DNA of 64,000 nt, from assembly GCA_963836005.1 (NCBI GenBank), contig CAWIHS010000004.1, positions 574,290 to 638,289 on the forward strand, written 5' to 3'. The stretch is from CAWIHS01 sp963836005 (lineage in GTDB: Bacteria; Pseudomonadota; Gammaproteobacteria; GRL18). Positions within the stretch are counted from its first letter, which is position 1; every line of letters starts with the position of its first letter. Below are positions 10,301 through 17,937 of this stretch, in pieces. The position numbers were made by a program, and so were the translations under genes. The notes under the pieces are model-generated. The model did no database searches. It saw nothing but the letters and a program-made list of their open reading frames with translations, and had not been told where the DNA came from.

Positions 10301-10671
10301 GTTTGCTGGATAATCCGGGGTTAAATTTTCGCGCCAGCCGTGAGGTAAAGGACACTAACGTCGGTGTGAGTATGTCGGGTACGCTGCAATCGCCGAAACT
10401 CACCACCTTTTCTTCGGAACCAGGTATGACGACATCGGACACGGTATCTCTGCTGTTGACAGGGCAAACAGTGGAAAATGCCGATAAAGCCCGTTTTTAT
10501 GCTGGCCGAGATGTAACTCCGAACTTAAGCGTCGGAGTCAATGCCGGAGGCGGAGATGAAGGCAGTGAATTTGTCGCCCGCTATAAACTTCGACCCAATA
10601 TCCATGTAGAGGCAACCAGCAGTGCTGAAAAAAGTGGCGGTAAAATTCTCTATACCATTGAGATAGAATAG
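7339..10671 (+). CDS. tamB: Translocation and assembly module subunit TamB (AsmA-like bridge protein)
   Basis: The gene starts with GTG at 7339, overlapping the tamA stop (GTGA). The product is 1110 residues, somewhat shorter than the E. coli protein. It has a single inner-membrane anchor (about residues 10-33), then a long beta-rich repetitive region of the AsmA/TamB type, and the conserved DUF490 domain over roughly the last 330 residues (for example GEMKIVSGTYRALGQNLTI and SDTVSLLLTGQ). TamB is thought to form a hydrophobic groove across the periplasm that meets TamA. A family-3 miniature element begins 12 bases after the stop codon. Confidence 0.93.
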   Translation: MKKWLLNFFSRLLKTVFILTLLLGVFAGWLLGTHSGLQWLVASSHTWIPGTLTIKQITGDLAGHLELAGLHYQNNDLKLRIDKALFIWKPRALLQKTLEINTFQLQNVYFKPLNQNPEPEEHEQSSSKDTLAEINLPLIIKLDQFLVQNIEIATVMETQPGAELTVINEITLSAHWYQTLLEVHKLHVRAPEYASQSSGAVHTFGQWPMDFELELHAAFNDIPELTTTGTVKGDLQLLSIKQRSIDNDEKSLYVDVEAQFTDLLSDLHWRSRLDIRQFPLGLWVTDSTEKFNLTTDIDGDLTQLQLKNLKGTIFKGSVDLDGQLTYSPLAWQTSVTARGIDPAGYHAEFPGNIDLRGRVDGQWQDDQLQLLINLQQLSGTLSEQPVTGSGKFKMIDEKMFFEQIALASGKNRANIHGELGENYTLKWDLDIPDLDALLPGARGIIQGQGNIKGTAAVPVMIGQLKGSQLNYQSYSTQTLNIDFDINTDPGQQSNITAAANTVILDKETIRAIDFQLRGPIDRHVIEFSAEHELGKLQLLAKGGYIKTLPNDPAANTSSWQGNVQKLELSGSQFGVWKSVTPAKLVLSRETVKLAPLCLKEQRTELCSNIDLYQSKGRADIQLKNFSLARLQPYLPQDITQLDGAVDADIKLDFGQTLNADVNVLLEAGNLTYLADETHQVRLRHQGGYIKALLDESELAAEFKLSVGDNGANGKVSLPRKSLQQEAAKAPLSGDIFVHVKELGLLTAFVPQIREVDGDILAQLKIQGVIAEPRISGHATLTSNHAYIPEAGIHLNKTHFEFIATGSPVVSITGQSHSGDGVINLQGKLVLDAEQHWPISLALSGDKFLAVNLPQAQIQLSPDMELKYSEQGLVIRGQIVIPRAEITPRTIPEGSYDISSDVVIISDKNPTGEVRASAVIDAKVKVLLGENVHIKGLGLNAFLVGQMTVTQKPQQLPTANGEMKIVSGTYRALGQNLTINEGRLFYAGGLLDNPGLNFRASREVKDTNVGVSMSGTLQSPKLTTFSSEPGMTTSDTVSLLLTGQTVENADKARFYAGRDVTPNLSVGVNAGGGDEGSEFVARYKLRPNIHVEATSSAEKSGGKILYTIEIE

Positions 10672-10683
10672 TCAGGATAACTT

Positions 10684-11117
10684 CATAGGTAGGTACTTAA
10701 GCAAAATCAGGTGCGGATAATCGAGTATTTGTTCCAGAAGACGCCGTAAATACTTCCATGTAGGCTTTTTATAGCCGTCCATGGCTATAAAAACTTGACC
10801 TGCAAGGACGACTTCGGCTCCTGCCTCCCGCATGCATTTCCACCATCCATGGTGGTCATGTAGGGAATGCAGATCACGCAGGAGCAATTATCCTAAAAAA
10901 ATCAGTTAAACCTACTGCAAGCGTCTAATACACTGAATCTTCAAGACTTTCCAGAACATTTTGAACTCACCCGTAGGGTGGCTACGAATAAGTCCAAAAT
11001 AACCTGTAAATTATTGAATCTTCAGCACCTTAATCGCTCTCGCTACGATTGAACTGATTATTTTAGGATTATCTGCCTTCCACAAACACTCAATTATCCT
11101 TAAGTACCTACGTATGA
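10684..11117. mobile_element. Family-3 miniature element with 10-bp target duplication, interrupted
   Basis: The termini CATAGGTAGGTACTTAAG and CTTAAGTACCTACGTATG are inverted repeats with one mismatch. A perfect 10-bp direct repeat, AGGATAACTT, flanks the element (10674-10683 and 11118-11127). Hairpins lie near 10771-10800 (TTTTATAGCC/GGCTATAAAA) and 10840-10860 (CCACCAT/ATGGTGG). It is split by the family-4 element at 10892-11067. Together with the copy at 3960-4213 it brackets the TAXI-tamAB operon in the same orientation. Confidence 0.88.
10892..11067. mobile_element. Family-4 miniature element nested in a family-3 element
   Basis: This 176-bp element has termini CCTAAAAAAATCAGTT and AACTGATTATTTTAGG (one mismatch as inverted repeats). 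It is flanked by a 5-bp duplication, ATTAT (10887-10891 and 11068-11072). Excising it restores the family-3 interior GGAGCAATTATCTGCCTTCC seen in the other copies. The interior includes ACTCACCCGTAGGGTGG and GCTCTCGCTACGATT. A degraded copy in reverse orientation lies near 22742-22855. It encodes no protein. Confidence 0.85.
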
Positions 11118-11127
11118 GGATAACTTA

Positions 11128-11291
11128 GTTAGTGTCCATCCATAAATAGCCATCCTGGCTATATTTTGGAAGGCAAAAGAAAAAGTGTGATTTTTCTTTT
11201 GCTGCATTTTCAATGATTTGTCATCATTAAAAATGGCAGCACATCCCTGTGCCACAAATGTCCATGAAAAAAACGGATGGACTCTAGTTAG
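11128..11291. mobile_element. Family-5 miniature element
   Basis: The termini read AGTTAGTGTCCATCC and GGATGGACTCTAGTTAG, which are imperfect inverted repeats. The interior has an AGCCATCCTGGCT hairpin, a perfect 12-bp-arm hairpin (GCAAAAGAAAAA/TTTTTCTTTTGC) and a third, GCACATCCCTGTGC. A second copy is at 56353-56506. This one directly abuts the right target duplication of the family-3 element and ends about 145 bases before the porG start. Confidence 0.8.
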
Positions 11292-11435
11292 CGGGTCTTT
11301 TTTTCGTTTCTTATGCCTGCCGGAAATGCAATTATACTCGTATCTAGTCAGATTTCACTGGATTAAATTTTCAAATTGTCAATCTGAAAAATTTGTGTTT
11401 TACTAATGGCAATTCTTTATCAGACAGGTAAAATT

Positions 11436-12017
11436 ATGTTCCAGATTCGAATTCATGGAAGAGGTGGTCAGGGCGTTGTTTCAGCATCTGAATTATTGTC
11501 AGTTGCAGCCTTTGAAGAGGGCAAATATTCACAATCTTTTCCCAGTTTTGGTTCAGAACGAATGGGGGCTCCAGTGCAGGCTTTCGCCCGCATTGATGAC
11601 AAACCCATTACACTCAGGGAGCCGGTGATGGAACCGGACATGCTCATTATCCAGGATCCAACTCTTTTCAATGCGATTAATGTCTTTGATGGAGTAAATC
11701 CCAAAGGGTACCTGTTAATCAACAGTTCCCGCACACCTGACGAACTGGGTATAGACGAGGTTGTGAATAAATTTCCGGCTAATCACGCCGTCACTATTCC
11801 TGCCACAGAACTGGCCTTAAAATACATTAAACAAGCTAAACCAAATACGGTGCTGCTGGGAGCGTTTGCTGCATTGACTCAAATGGTGCATACTCCGGCG
11901 CTTGAAAAAGCTTTTAAAGACAAATTCAGTGGCAAGATTGCCGAGGTTAATATCGTGGCGATGTCAGCAGGTTATAATCTGGTTAAACAGATGCTGGAAC
12001 AGCAGCAAGGGGGCTAA
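11436..12017 (+). CDS. porG: Pyruvate:ferredoxin oxidoreductase, gamma subunit
   Basis: The chosen start at 11436 gives the usual family opening MFQIRIHGRGGQGVV; an in-frame ATG at 11406 would add ten atypical residues. The product is 193 residues. The glycine-rich HGRGGQG motif (7-13) and the segment PSFGSERMGAPVQAFARI are diagnostic of the gamma domain of 2-oxoacid:ferredoxin oxidoreductases. The complex decarboxylates pyruvate to acetyl-CoA and reduces ferredoxin in the cytoplasm. It is first in a four-gene operon, with six bases to porA. A relative acting on another 2-oxoacid cannot be excluded. Confidence 0.88.
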   Translation: MFQIRIHGRGGQGVVSASELLSVAAFEEGKYSQSFPSFGSERMGAPVQAFARIDDKPITLREPVMEPDMLIIQDPTLFNAINVFDGVNPKGYLLINSSRTPDELGIDEVVNKFPANHAVTIPATELALKYIKQAKPNTVLLGAFAALTQMVHTPALEKAFKDKFSGKIAEVNIVAMSAGYNLVKQMLEQQQGG

Positions 12018-12023
12018 AGTAAA

Positions 12024-13280
12024 ATGTTAAATCAAATGAGCGGTTCTATTGCGGTGGCTAAAGCGGTGGCATTATGCAGGCCTGAAGTGATTCCCTGTTA
12101 CCCGATTACCCCTCAGACTCATATTGTCGAACATTTAAGTTTTCTGGTTAAAAGTGGTAAATTAACAGGCTGCAGTTATGAAAATGTTGAATCCGAATTT
12201 GCTTCCATGAGTTTTTGTATCGGAGCTTCTGCAGCCGGAGCACGAACATACACGGCAACTGCCAGTCAGGGTTTGCTGTATATGATAGAAGCGGTTTACA
12301 ATGCCTCTGGTTTAGGGCTGCCAATCGTAATGACTTTGGGGAATAGAGCTATTGGAGCTCCAATCAATATCTGGAATGATCATTCAGATGCGATGTCAGT
12401 CAGAGATGCCGGCTGGATACAATTATTTGTAGAAGGCAATCAGCAGGCAGTAGATGTTCATATTCAGGCCTTCAGGCTGGCAGAATCATTGAGTTTGCCG
12501 GTTATGGTGAATATGGACGGTTTTATTTTAACTCACGCTATTACCCGGATTGATTTACCTGATCAAGCACGGGTCGATCAGTTTTTGCCTCCTTTTGTCC
12601 CACGGCAAAAACTGGATACCGATTCACCTTTTTCAATTGGTGCCATGGTAGGTCCTGAAGCTTTTACCGAAGTGCGTTATTTAGCCCATCATAAACAGAA
12701 GCAGGCGTTGAATATTATTGAACAGCAGGCACAGGAGTTTCAACATTTATTTGGCAGGGATTCGGGCGGTCTGGTCAAATCTTATGCTGCAGAAGATGCC
12801 GATATTGTGATAGTGGCAATGGGTTCGGTGATTGGAACTTTACGTGAACTGGTAAGACAAATGCGCGAAGAGGGGCACTCTTTGGGTATTTTGAGTCTGC
12901 GTTCTTTCCGGCCTTTTCCTGAACAGGCGATTCGTCACAGTCTGCATCAGGCTAAAAAAATCATTGTGTTTGAGAAAAGCTTTGCCGTAGGTATGGGGGG
13001 GATTCTGGCCAGTGAAATTCATATGGCAATGCAGGGACTTTCTGTGAGCATTCATTCTGTTATCGGCGGTTTAGGCGGCCGAACAATTACTGCAAAATCC
13101 CTGCGAAAAATTATTCAAAGAGCAATGCAAAATGAACTTGAGCATGAAGTGTTTATGGATCTTGAAATAGAAACGGTTAACCGTGAAATTAAACGCCAGG
13201 ATGAAGCTCAGGCGTCTGGCTCAGTTGCAGAAAATATACTCAGAGACATGGGTGTCGTAGCCGCAGCTAAAACACTATAA
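12024..13280 (+). CDS. porA: Pyruvate:ferredoxin oxidoreductase, alpha subunit
   Basis: This 418-residue protein has the pyrimidine-binding domain I at its start (CYPITPQTHIVEHLS, about 24-38). The substrate-region segments YENVESEFASMSFCIGA and TATASQGLLYMIEAV follow. Domain II comes after about residue 250 (DIVIVAMGSVIGTLREL; EKSFAVGMGGILASEIH). It pairs with PorB to bind thiamine diphosphate. The start lies six bases after porG. Length is normal for a four-subunit enzyme. Confidence 0.92.
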   Translation: MLNQMSGSIAVAKAVALCRPEVIPCYPITPQTHIVEHLSFLVKSGKLTGCSYENVESEFASMSFCIGASAAGARTYTATASQGLLYMIEAVYNASGLGLPIVMTLGNRAIGAPINIWNDHSDAMSVRDAGWIQLFVEGNQQAVDVHIQAFRLAESLSLPVMVNMDGFILTHAITRIDLPDQARVDQFLPPFVPRQKLDTDSPFSIGAMVGPEAFTEVRYLAHHKQKQALNIIEQQAQEFQHLFGRDSGGLVKSYAAEDADIVIVAMGSVIGTLRELVRQMREEGHSLGILSLRSFRPFPEQAIRHSLHQAKKIIVFEKSFAVGMGGILASEIHMAMQGLSVSIHSVIGGLGGRTITAKSLRKIIQRAMQNELEHEVFMDLEIETVNREIKRQDEAQASGSVAENILRDMGVVAAAKTL

Positions 13281-13330
13281 AACTGATTAGTGTTATTAAA
13301 CAGCCAAAAAAATTAATTTGGAACAGATAA

Positions 13331-14338
13331 ATGAGTGAAAATTTACCAGAAACCAATTACGAACAGCGTGTAAAGTTTTATCAGACAGGCACTTTTACGG
13401 TTGGCAACAGGCTGCTCGATGATCGTTTTCGCACTGTTCAGGGCACGACTGAACGTTCCAATTCTATTGACTCTGGTCATCGAGCCTGCCAGGGGTGCGG
13501 TCAGGCCCTCGGTGCTCGCTATGCGCTGGATGCAGCCATGCGGGCGACGGGTAATAAGATTATCGCTGCCAATGCTACTGGTTGCCTTGAAGTATTTACT
13601 ACACCATACCCGGAAACTGCCTGGTCCATTCCATGGATACATTCATTGTTCGGTAATGCGGCTTCGGTAGGTGCTGGAATAGCCGCAAAATTGAATGCTC
13701 AGGGGGATACAGAAACCAGAGTAATCGCTCAGGGAGGTGATGGAGGAACTACTGATATTGGTTTTGCCTGTCTTTCCGGAATGTTTGATCGCAATGATGA
13801 TGTACTTTATATCTGTTACGATAACGGCGGTTATATGAATACCGGTGTGCAGCGTTCCAGTGCTACGCCAGGCGGAGCCAGAACAGCTACCACCATGCCC
13901 GTAGGTAAAAACCCTGGAAGTTCCTTTAATACGGGTAAATATCTTCCTGCAATTGCGATGGCTCATGAGATCCCCTACGTCGCAACGGCTTCGGTGCATG
14001 ATCTGCATGATCTGGAATATAAAATTGAAAAAGCGATGAGCTTCCGTGGCGCCCGATATATTCAGATTAATGTACCTTGTCCTTTAGGCTGGGGCAGTCA
14101 GCCGGCGCATACCATAAAGTTGGCTCGTCTGGCTTCGGAATGCGGCCTGGTGCCTTTATTTGAAGCCGAGAACGGTGAATTGACTCATACAACAAAAATA
14201 CGTTATCAGATCCCTGTGGAAGAATATCTAAAACTTCAGCGCCGCTTTGCGCATGTGTTAAAACCGGAAAATTCTCATGAACTGGAAGCAATTCGAGCCA
14301 TCGCTGAAAAAAACATAAAGAAATACAAGCTTCTTTAA
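13331..14338 (+). CDS. porB: Pyruvate:ferredoxin oxidoreductase, beta subunit (thiamine-diphosphate binding)
   Basis: The 335-residue protein carries the CxxC of the proximal iron-sulfur site in HRACQGCGQALGARYALD (about 50-67), ATGCLEVFTTPYPETAW, and the thiamine motif beginning GGDGGTTDIGFACLSG (about 137). That motif runs to YDNGGYMNTGVQRSS, matching the GDG...N pattern. Later segments (KNPGSSFNTGKYLPAIAMAH; YIQINVPCPLGWG) match the family. There are 50 bases between porA and porB. It works with PorA and PorG. Confidence 0.93.
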   Translation: MSENLPETNYEQRVKFYQTGTFTVGNRLLDDRFRTVQGTTERSNSIDSGHRACQGCGQALGARYALDAAMRATGNKIIAANATGCLEVFTTPYPETAWSIPWIHSLFGNAASVGAGIAAKLNAQGDTETRVIAQGGDGGTTDIGFACLSGMFDRNDDVLYICYDNGGYMNTGVQRSSATPGGARTATTMPVGKNPGSSFNTGKYLPAIAMAHEIPYVATASVHDLHDLEYKIEKAMSFRGARYIQINVPCPLGWGSQPAHTIKLARLASECGLVPLFEAENGELTHTTKIRYQIPVEEYLKLQRRFAHVLKPENSHELEAIRAIAEKNIKKYKLL

Positions 14339-14400
14339 ATAACCTTCATGCACCTTTTTGCTCAAGTACTAACCTTATTTAATAACTCTGAAATAGCACT

Positions 14401-16047
14401 ATGACGGCACAACACAAACCTTATGCGATAACGCTGGATGTCGGCAGCAGCCACTTAAATAAAACAGGAAGCTGGCGTACTGAACGTCCTGTATATGTCA
14501 ATCGTTTACCGCCATGTAATAAAGCCTGTCCCACCGGTGAAAACATTCAACTCTGGCTGTCACTGACTGAAGAAGAAAAATACCACCAGGCCTGGGAAAC
14601 CCTCACCAGAGATAATCCCTTTCCGGCTATTATGGGACGAGTTTGTTATCATCCCTGTGAGAATTCCTGTAACCGGGGACAACTGGACCTTCCGGTTGGA
14701 ATTAATTCAGTCGAACGCTTTCTCGGCGATCAGGGGATGGCAAATGACTGGCACTTTAACCCTGGTGAAGACAGCGGTAAAAAAGTCATGATCATTGGTG
14801 CTGGCCCCGGGGGGCTTGCAACAGCTTATCATTTACGCCGCATGGGACATCAGGTGACTATCTTTGAAGCGTCAGCAAAACCTGGTGGAATGATGCGTTA
14901 CGGGATCCCCAAATACCGTTTACCAAGAGAGAAACTGATAGCTGAAATCTATCGCATTGAAGCACTGGGTGTGGAAATAAAACTGAACCATAAAGTAGAA
15001 AATATCCTCGAAACCAAAGAAGCTGGCGGATTTGATGCGGTCTTGCTGGCGATTGGTGCTCAACACTCACGCAAACTGGATTTCACAGGAGCGCAGGACC
15101 TGTTGATATACGATGCGCTTAGCGTGTTACGAGATATAGAAGAAGAGCGTCCCAATCGGTTAAAAGGCAGAGTCATTGTTTATGGCGGTGGTAATTCTGC
15201 TATGGATGTCGCACGCTCTGCTGTCCGGCTGGGTGCTCAGGACGTCACTGTCATCAGTCGTGATGAAGAGCAAAATATGTCTGCACATCCTTTTGAGATA
15301 AAAGAGGCCAAAGAAGAAGGAACCACTTTATTTAACCTTAGAGCCATTCATTCGATTGAAAAAAACACTCTGATTCTGGAAAAACTAAAAACCAGCGAAG
15401 AACATCACTCTGGCAAGACCAGGGTAGTCCCGACAGGAGAATTTGAGCGTATTGATGCTGATACATTGGTCCTGGCAATCGGCCAGGAGGTCGATACCGC
15501 TATCCTTGCAGATATGAATAACGTCCTGGTTGAAAACAATACCATTGTTGTAAACGAAGGTATGCAGACAGGTCACCCGGGTATTTTTGCGGCCGGTGAT
15601 GCAGTACCTTCTCAACGTTCTGTGACCACGGCACTAGGGCATGGTAAAAAGGCCGCCCGTTATATCAATGCTTACCTGTCCGGCGAAACTTACAGGCCTG
15701 CCCCGCAAAATGAAGTTGCCAGTTTTGATAAAATGGAACCCTGGTATTACACTGATGCACCTAGAACGATACAACCGATGCTGGATTCTGTGAGACGAAA
15801 AAGTGGATTTGCCGAAATCGTAGGCGATCTGGATCTCGAAAACGCCAGGTTTGAAGCCAGGCGCTGTATGTCATGCGGCAACTGTTTTGAATGCGATAAC
15901 TGTTACGGGATTTGCCCGGATAATGCGATTATCAAACTGGGGCCTGGTAAGGGTTTTGAATACAAATATGACTATTGCAAGGGATGCGGTATGTGTGCCG
16001 AAGAGTGTCCCTGTGGTGCAATAACGATGGTTCCAGAAGAAATCTAA
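14401..16047 (+). CDS. GltD-like FAD/NAD(P) oxidoreductase fused to a two-cluster ferredoxin domain
   Basis: The 548-residue protein starts with a GltD-type iron-sulfur domain (CNKACPTGENIQLWL; GRVCYHPCENSCNRGQLDL). An FAD Rossmann motif follows (IIGAGPGGLATAYHLRRMG, about 132-150), then an NAD(P) motif (VYGGGNSAMDVARSAVRLG, about 260-278). The C-terminus has two 4Fe-4S motifs (CMSCGNCFECDNCYGICP from about 488, and CKGCGMCAEECPCGAI from about 524). It lies 62 bases after porB. The likely role is to act as the delta/ferredoxin subunit and pass electrons between ferredoxin and NAD(P)H (inference from domains and position). It is not a glutamate synthase small subunit in the strict sense, as no gltB is nearby. 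Confidence 0.85.
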   Translation: MTAQHKPYAITLDVGSSHLNKTGSWRTERPVYVNRLPPCNKACPTGENIQLWLSLTEEEKYHQAWETLTRDNPFPAIMGRVCYHPCENSCNRGQLDLPVGINSVERFLGDQGMANDWHFNPGEDSGKKVMIIGAGPGGLATAYHLRRMGHQVTIFEASAKPGGMMRYGIPKYRLPREKLIAEIYRIEALGVEIKLNHKVENILETKEAGGFDAVLLAIGAQHSRKLDFTGAQDLLIYDALSVLRDIEEERPNRLKGRVIVYGGGNSAMDVARSAVRLGAQDVTVISRDEEQNMSAHPFEIKEAKEEGTTLFNLRAIHSIEKNTLILEKLKTSEEHHSGKTRVVPTGEFERIDADTLVLAIGQEVDTAILADMNNVLVENNTIVVNEGMQTGHPGIFAAGDAVPSQRSVTTALGHGKKAARYINAYLSGETYRPAPQNEVASFDKMEPWYYTDAPRTIQPMLDSVRRKSGFAEIVGDLDLENARFEARRCMSCGNCFECDNCYGICPDNAIIKLGPGKGFEYKYDYCKGCGMCAEECPCGAITMVPEEI

Positions 16048-16106
16048 AGATAGATATGGAGTAGTAGCAGCTGGTTAAAATAATTATTAGTTATGGTAAG
16101 ATAATT

Positions 16107-16198
16107 GTAACTACTCAGCGTATCTATAAGATCGTTGTTACTGCCTGCCAGGCATACTGAGCAGTAACTATATATACTGAACAGTTATGCCAGTTTTA
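16107..16198. repeat. Partial family-1 element
   Basis: A left terminus GTAACTACTCAGCGTATC is followed after about 40 bases by two degenerate right termini (ACTGAGCAGTAAC and ACTGAACAGTTA). The usual interior is missing. No target duplication is apparent. Confidence 0.55.
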
Positions 16199-16237
16199 GA
16201 CGATATATATTTAATATATAAAAAAAAGGAAAACAAT

Positions 16238-16456
16238 ATGCAATTGAAATCATTAAAAATTTTTGCAGTAGCTATAATTACAGCGACTCTGTTGACTGGA
16301 TGTGGCGGCGGCGGTGCCAAGGTTCAGACTACAACCACGAATACGACGATGGGACAGGAATTGATGGATCTGGATTCCAGCTATAAACAGGGCCTTATTA
16401 CTGAAAAGCAGTATAACCAGGCTAAAAAAGATATTATGAAGCGTTATGAAAACTAA
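16238..16456 (+). CDS. Small lipoprotein with SHOCT-like C-terminus
   Basis: The start at 16238 is preceded by AAGGAAAA. The 72-residue product has a signal peptide with lipobox LTGC (Cys22), then a Gly run, a Thr-rich linker and the C-terminal helix pair LDSSYKQGLITEKQYNQAKK, the short C-terminal (SHOCT) oligomerisation motif. It is a paralogue of the protein encoded directly downstream. Lipidation places it in a membrane facing the periplasm; its function is unknown. Confidence 0.78.
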   Translation: MQLKSLKIFAVAIITATLLTGCGGGGAKVQTTTTNTTMGQELMDLDSSYKQGLITEKQYNQAKKDIMKRYEN

Positions 16457-16495
16457 ATTTGCACCTTTTCTTAGCATTTTTTAAGGTTTATTTAA

Positions 16496-16693
16496 ATGAA
16501 ACTAATTAGCTGGGTATTTGTTCTGATCGTTTCTGTTTCAATGCTGGGTTGCAGTGCCAATGTTGAGACTTTTGATTCTACCGCCACCATGGGGCAACAG
16601 ATGGCAGATCTGGAAGCAAGCTATAAAGCGGGTGCGATTTCGCAAGACGACTATAATAAAGCCAAAAATATTTTATTAAAAAAATATAAATAA
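16496..16693 (+). CDS. Small lipoprotein with SHOCT-like C-terminus (paralogue)
   Basis: The product is 65 residues, with signal peptide and lipobox MLGC (Cys19). After a short linker comes TATMGQQMADLEASYKAG then AISQDDYNKAKNILLKKYK. The shared TMGQ-x2-x-DL-x-SYK pattern shows it is a tandem duplicate of the preceding gene, 39 bases upstream. The two are probably one transcript. Function unknown. Confidence 0.78.
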   Translation: MKLISWVFVLIVSVSMLGCSANVETFDSTATMGQQMADLEASYKAGAISQDDYNKAKNILLKKYK

Positions 16694-16699
16694 AAATTG

Positions 16700-16872
16700 G
16701 TATCTACTTAGCGTATCTATAAGATCGTGCTTGCTGTCAGGTATTTATTCCAGAAGACGCCGTAAATACATCCCTGTAGGCTTGAATGTGGCATCCATGC
16801 CACAAACACTTCTTCCACAAGTACCTGATATCAAGCACTTAGTGCAATATTTCAAATACGCTGAATAGTTAC
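16700..16872. mobile_element. Family-1 miniature element with 8-bp target duplication
   Basis: The element runs from GTATCTACTTAGCGTATC to ATACGCTGAATAGTTAC and is flanked by a perfect AAAAATTG duplication (16692-16699 and 16873-16880). The interior shows the AGACGCCGTAAATACATCC block, the GTGGCATCCATGCCAC hairpin and CTTCCACAAGTACCTGAT. At 173 bp it is the most compact complete copy. Confidence 0.88.
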
Positions 16873-16879
16873 AAAAATT

Positions 16880-17060
16880 GTAACTATTCAGCGTATATCT
16901 AAGATTGTGTTTGATAGTAGGTATTTATTGACCCACATGGACGACTTCGGCCCCTGCCTCTCGCATGCATTTCCACCATCCATGGTGGTCATGTGGGAAA
17001 TGCAGGTTATGCATGGAGCAATCACTGGCCCAGAAGGCGCCGTGAATACATCCATGTAGG
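16880..17060. mobile_element. Family-1 element with family-3-type interior, right end unclear
   Basis: A fresh left terminus GTAACTATTCAGCGTAT starts on the last base of the preceding target duplication. The interior has the modules CATGGACGACTTCGGC, CCACCATCCATGGTGG and AGAAGGCGCCGTGAATAC that are otherwise found in family-3 elements. No matching right terminus is evident before 17268. The remaining 17061-17268 is AT-rich and shows no gene. Confidence 0.65.
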
Positions 17061-17268
17061 GAAGGCAGCTTTTTGTCTTGCTCTGTTTTAATCTTTCTGA
17101 AATATAAAATTGCATGTTTAAATATCTTCGGTTTTGATTTATTATCTATATTATTTGTAACTGTTCAGCATATTTTAAAGAATAAATAAGTAACTACGGT
17201 AAAACAGTTACCTGTTATGTATATTTAGCAATAAAAATAACTATTAAGAATAACTCATTGCTTAAACA

Positions 17269-17886
17269 TTGATCTTGAATAAAATATACTTTGTATTCCC
17301 TGTCATCGTCATGCTCTTAAACCTTGTTGGGTGCAGTACATCACCGCCTGCTCAACCGAATAATCTTTGCTCAATCTTTAAGGAAAAACACGACTGGCAT
17401 GATGCCGCACTGGAAACGCAAAAGAAATGGGGTGTTCCAGTACATATCCCATTGGCTATTATCTATCAGGAGAGTGCTTTTGTTGATGATGCTCAACCGC
17501 CGATGCAGTATTTTCTCGGGTTTGTACCAACAGGGCGTGCAAGCACCGCTTATGGCTATTCACAGGCTAAAAATATGACCTGGAATGATTATATCCGTGA
17601 AACCGGCAATAGCTGGAGCAGTCGGGACGATTTTGATGATGCGATGGATTTTATCGGCTGGTACATCAATAAAACGCACAAAATAAACGGTATTTCCAAA
17701 TGGGATGCCTATAATCAATATCTCAATTATCATGAAGGTTGGGGAGGATTTAAGAAAAAAACCTATAAAAAGAAAAAATGGCTGATGAATGTAGCAAACA
17801 AAGTTGATAAGCGTGCCAAAAGCTACAGCAGTCAGTATCAGACCTGTAAAAAAGATCTAGGCCGTAACAAATGGTTGTTTTTTTAA
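17269..17886 (+). CDS. Lipoprotein with lytic-transglycosylase-like (SLT) domain
   Basis: The start is a TTG at 17269, with another TTG at 17275 equally possible. The product has a signal peptide and lipobox LVGC. The segment IPLAIIYQESAF contains the expected catalytic Glu of soluble lytic transglycosylases. STAYGYSQAKNMTWNDYI and YLNYHEGWGG follow. The basic C-terminal tail is Lys-rich. It would cleave peptidoglycan from a membrane-bound position in the periplasm (family inference). It is followed 51 bases later by the DUF336 gene. Confidence 0.72.
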   Translation: MILNKIYFVFPVIVMLLNLVGCSTSPPAQPNNLCSIFKEKHDWHDAALETQKKWGVPVHIPLAIIYQESAFVDDAQPPMQYFLGFVPTGRASTAYGYSQAKNMTWNDYIRETGNSWSSRDDFDDAMDFIGWYINKTHKINGISKWDAYNQYLNYHEGWGGFKKKTYKKKKWLMNVANKVDKRAKSYSSQYQTCKKDLGRNKWLFF

Positions 17887-17937
17887 CTATTTGAAACATT
17901 GATGCCTTAAGCTTAATAAGTCAGTTAAAGTGTTCAG

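Noticed and set aside
13643..14008. Long antisense frames opposite porB, and similar ones opposite ilvB (34546-35076), the M32 peptidase (45278-45718) and mscS (47375-47704)
   Set aside because: They lie wholly inside well-identified genes, have no family features, and follow the codon bias of the sense gene.
14401..16047. Glutamate synthase small subunit (gltD)
   Set aside because: The C-terminal ferredoxin domain, the por operon context and the lack of gltB argue for an electron-transfer partner of the oxidoreductase.
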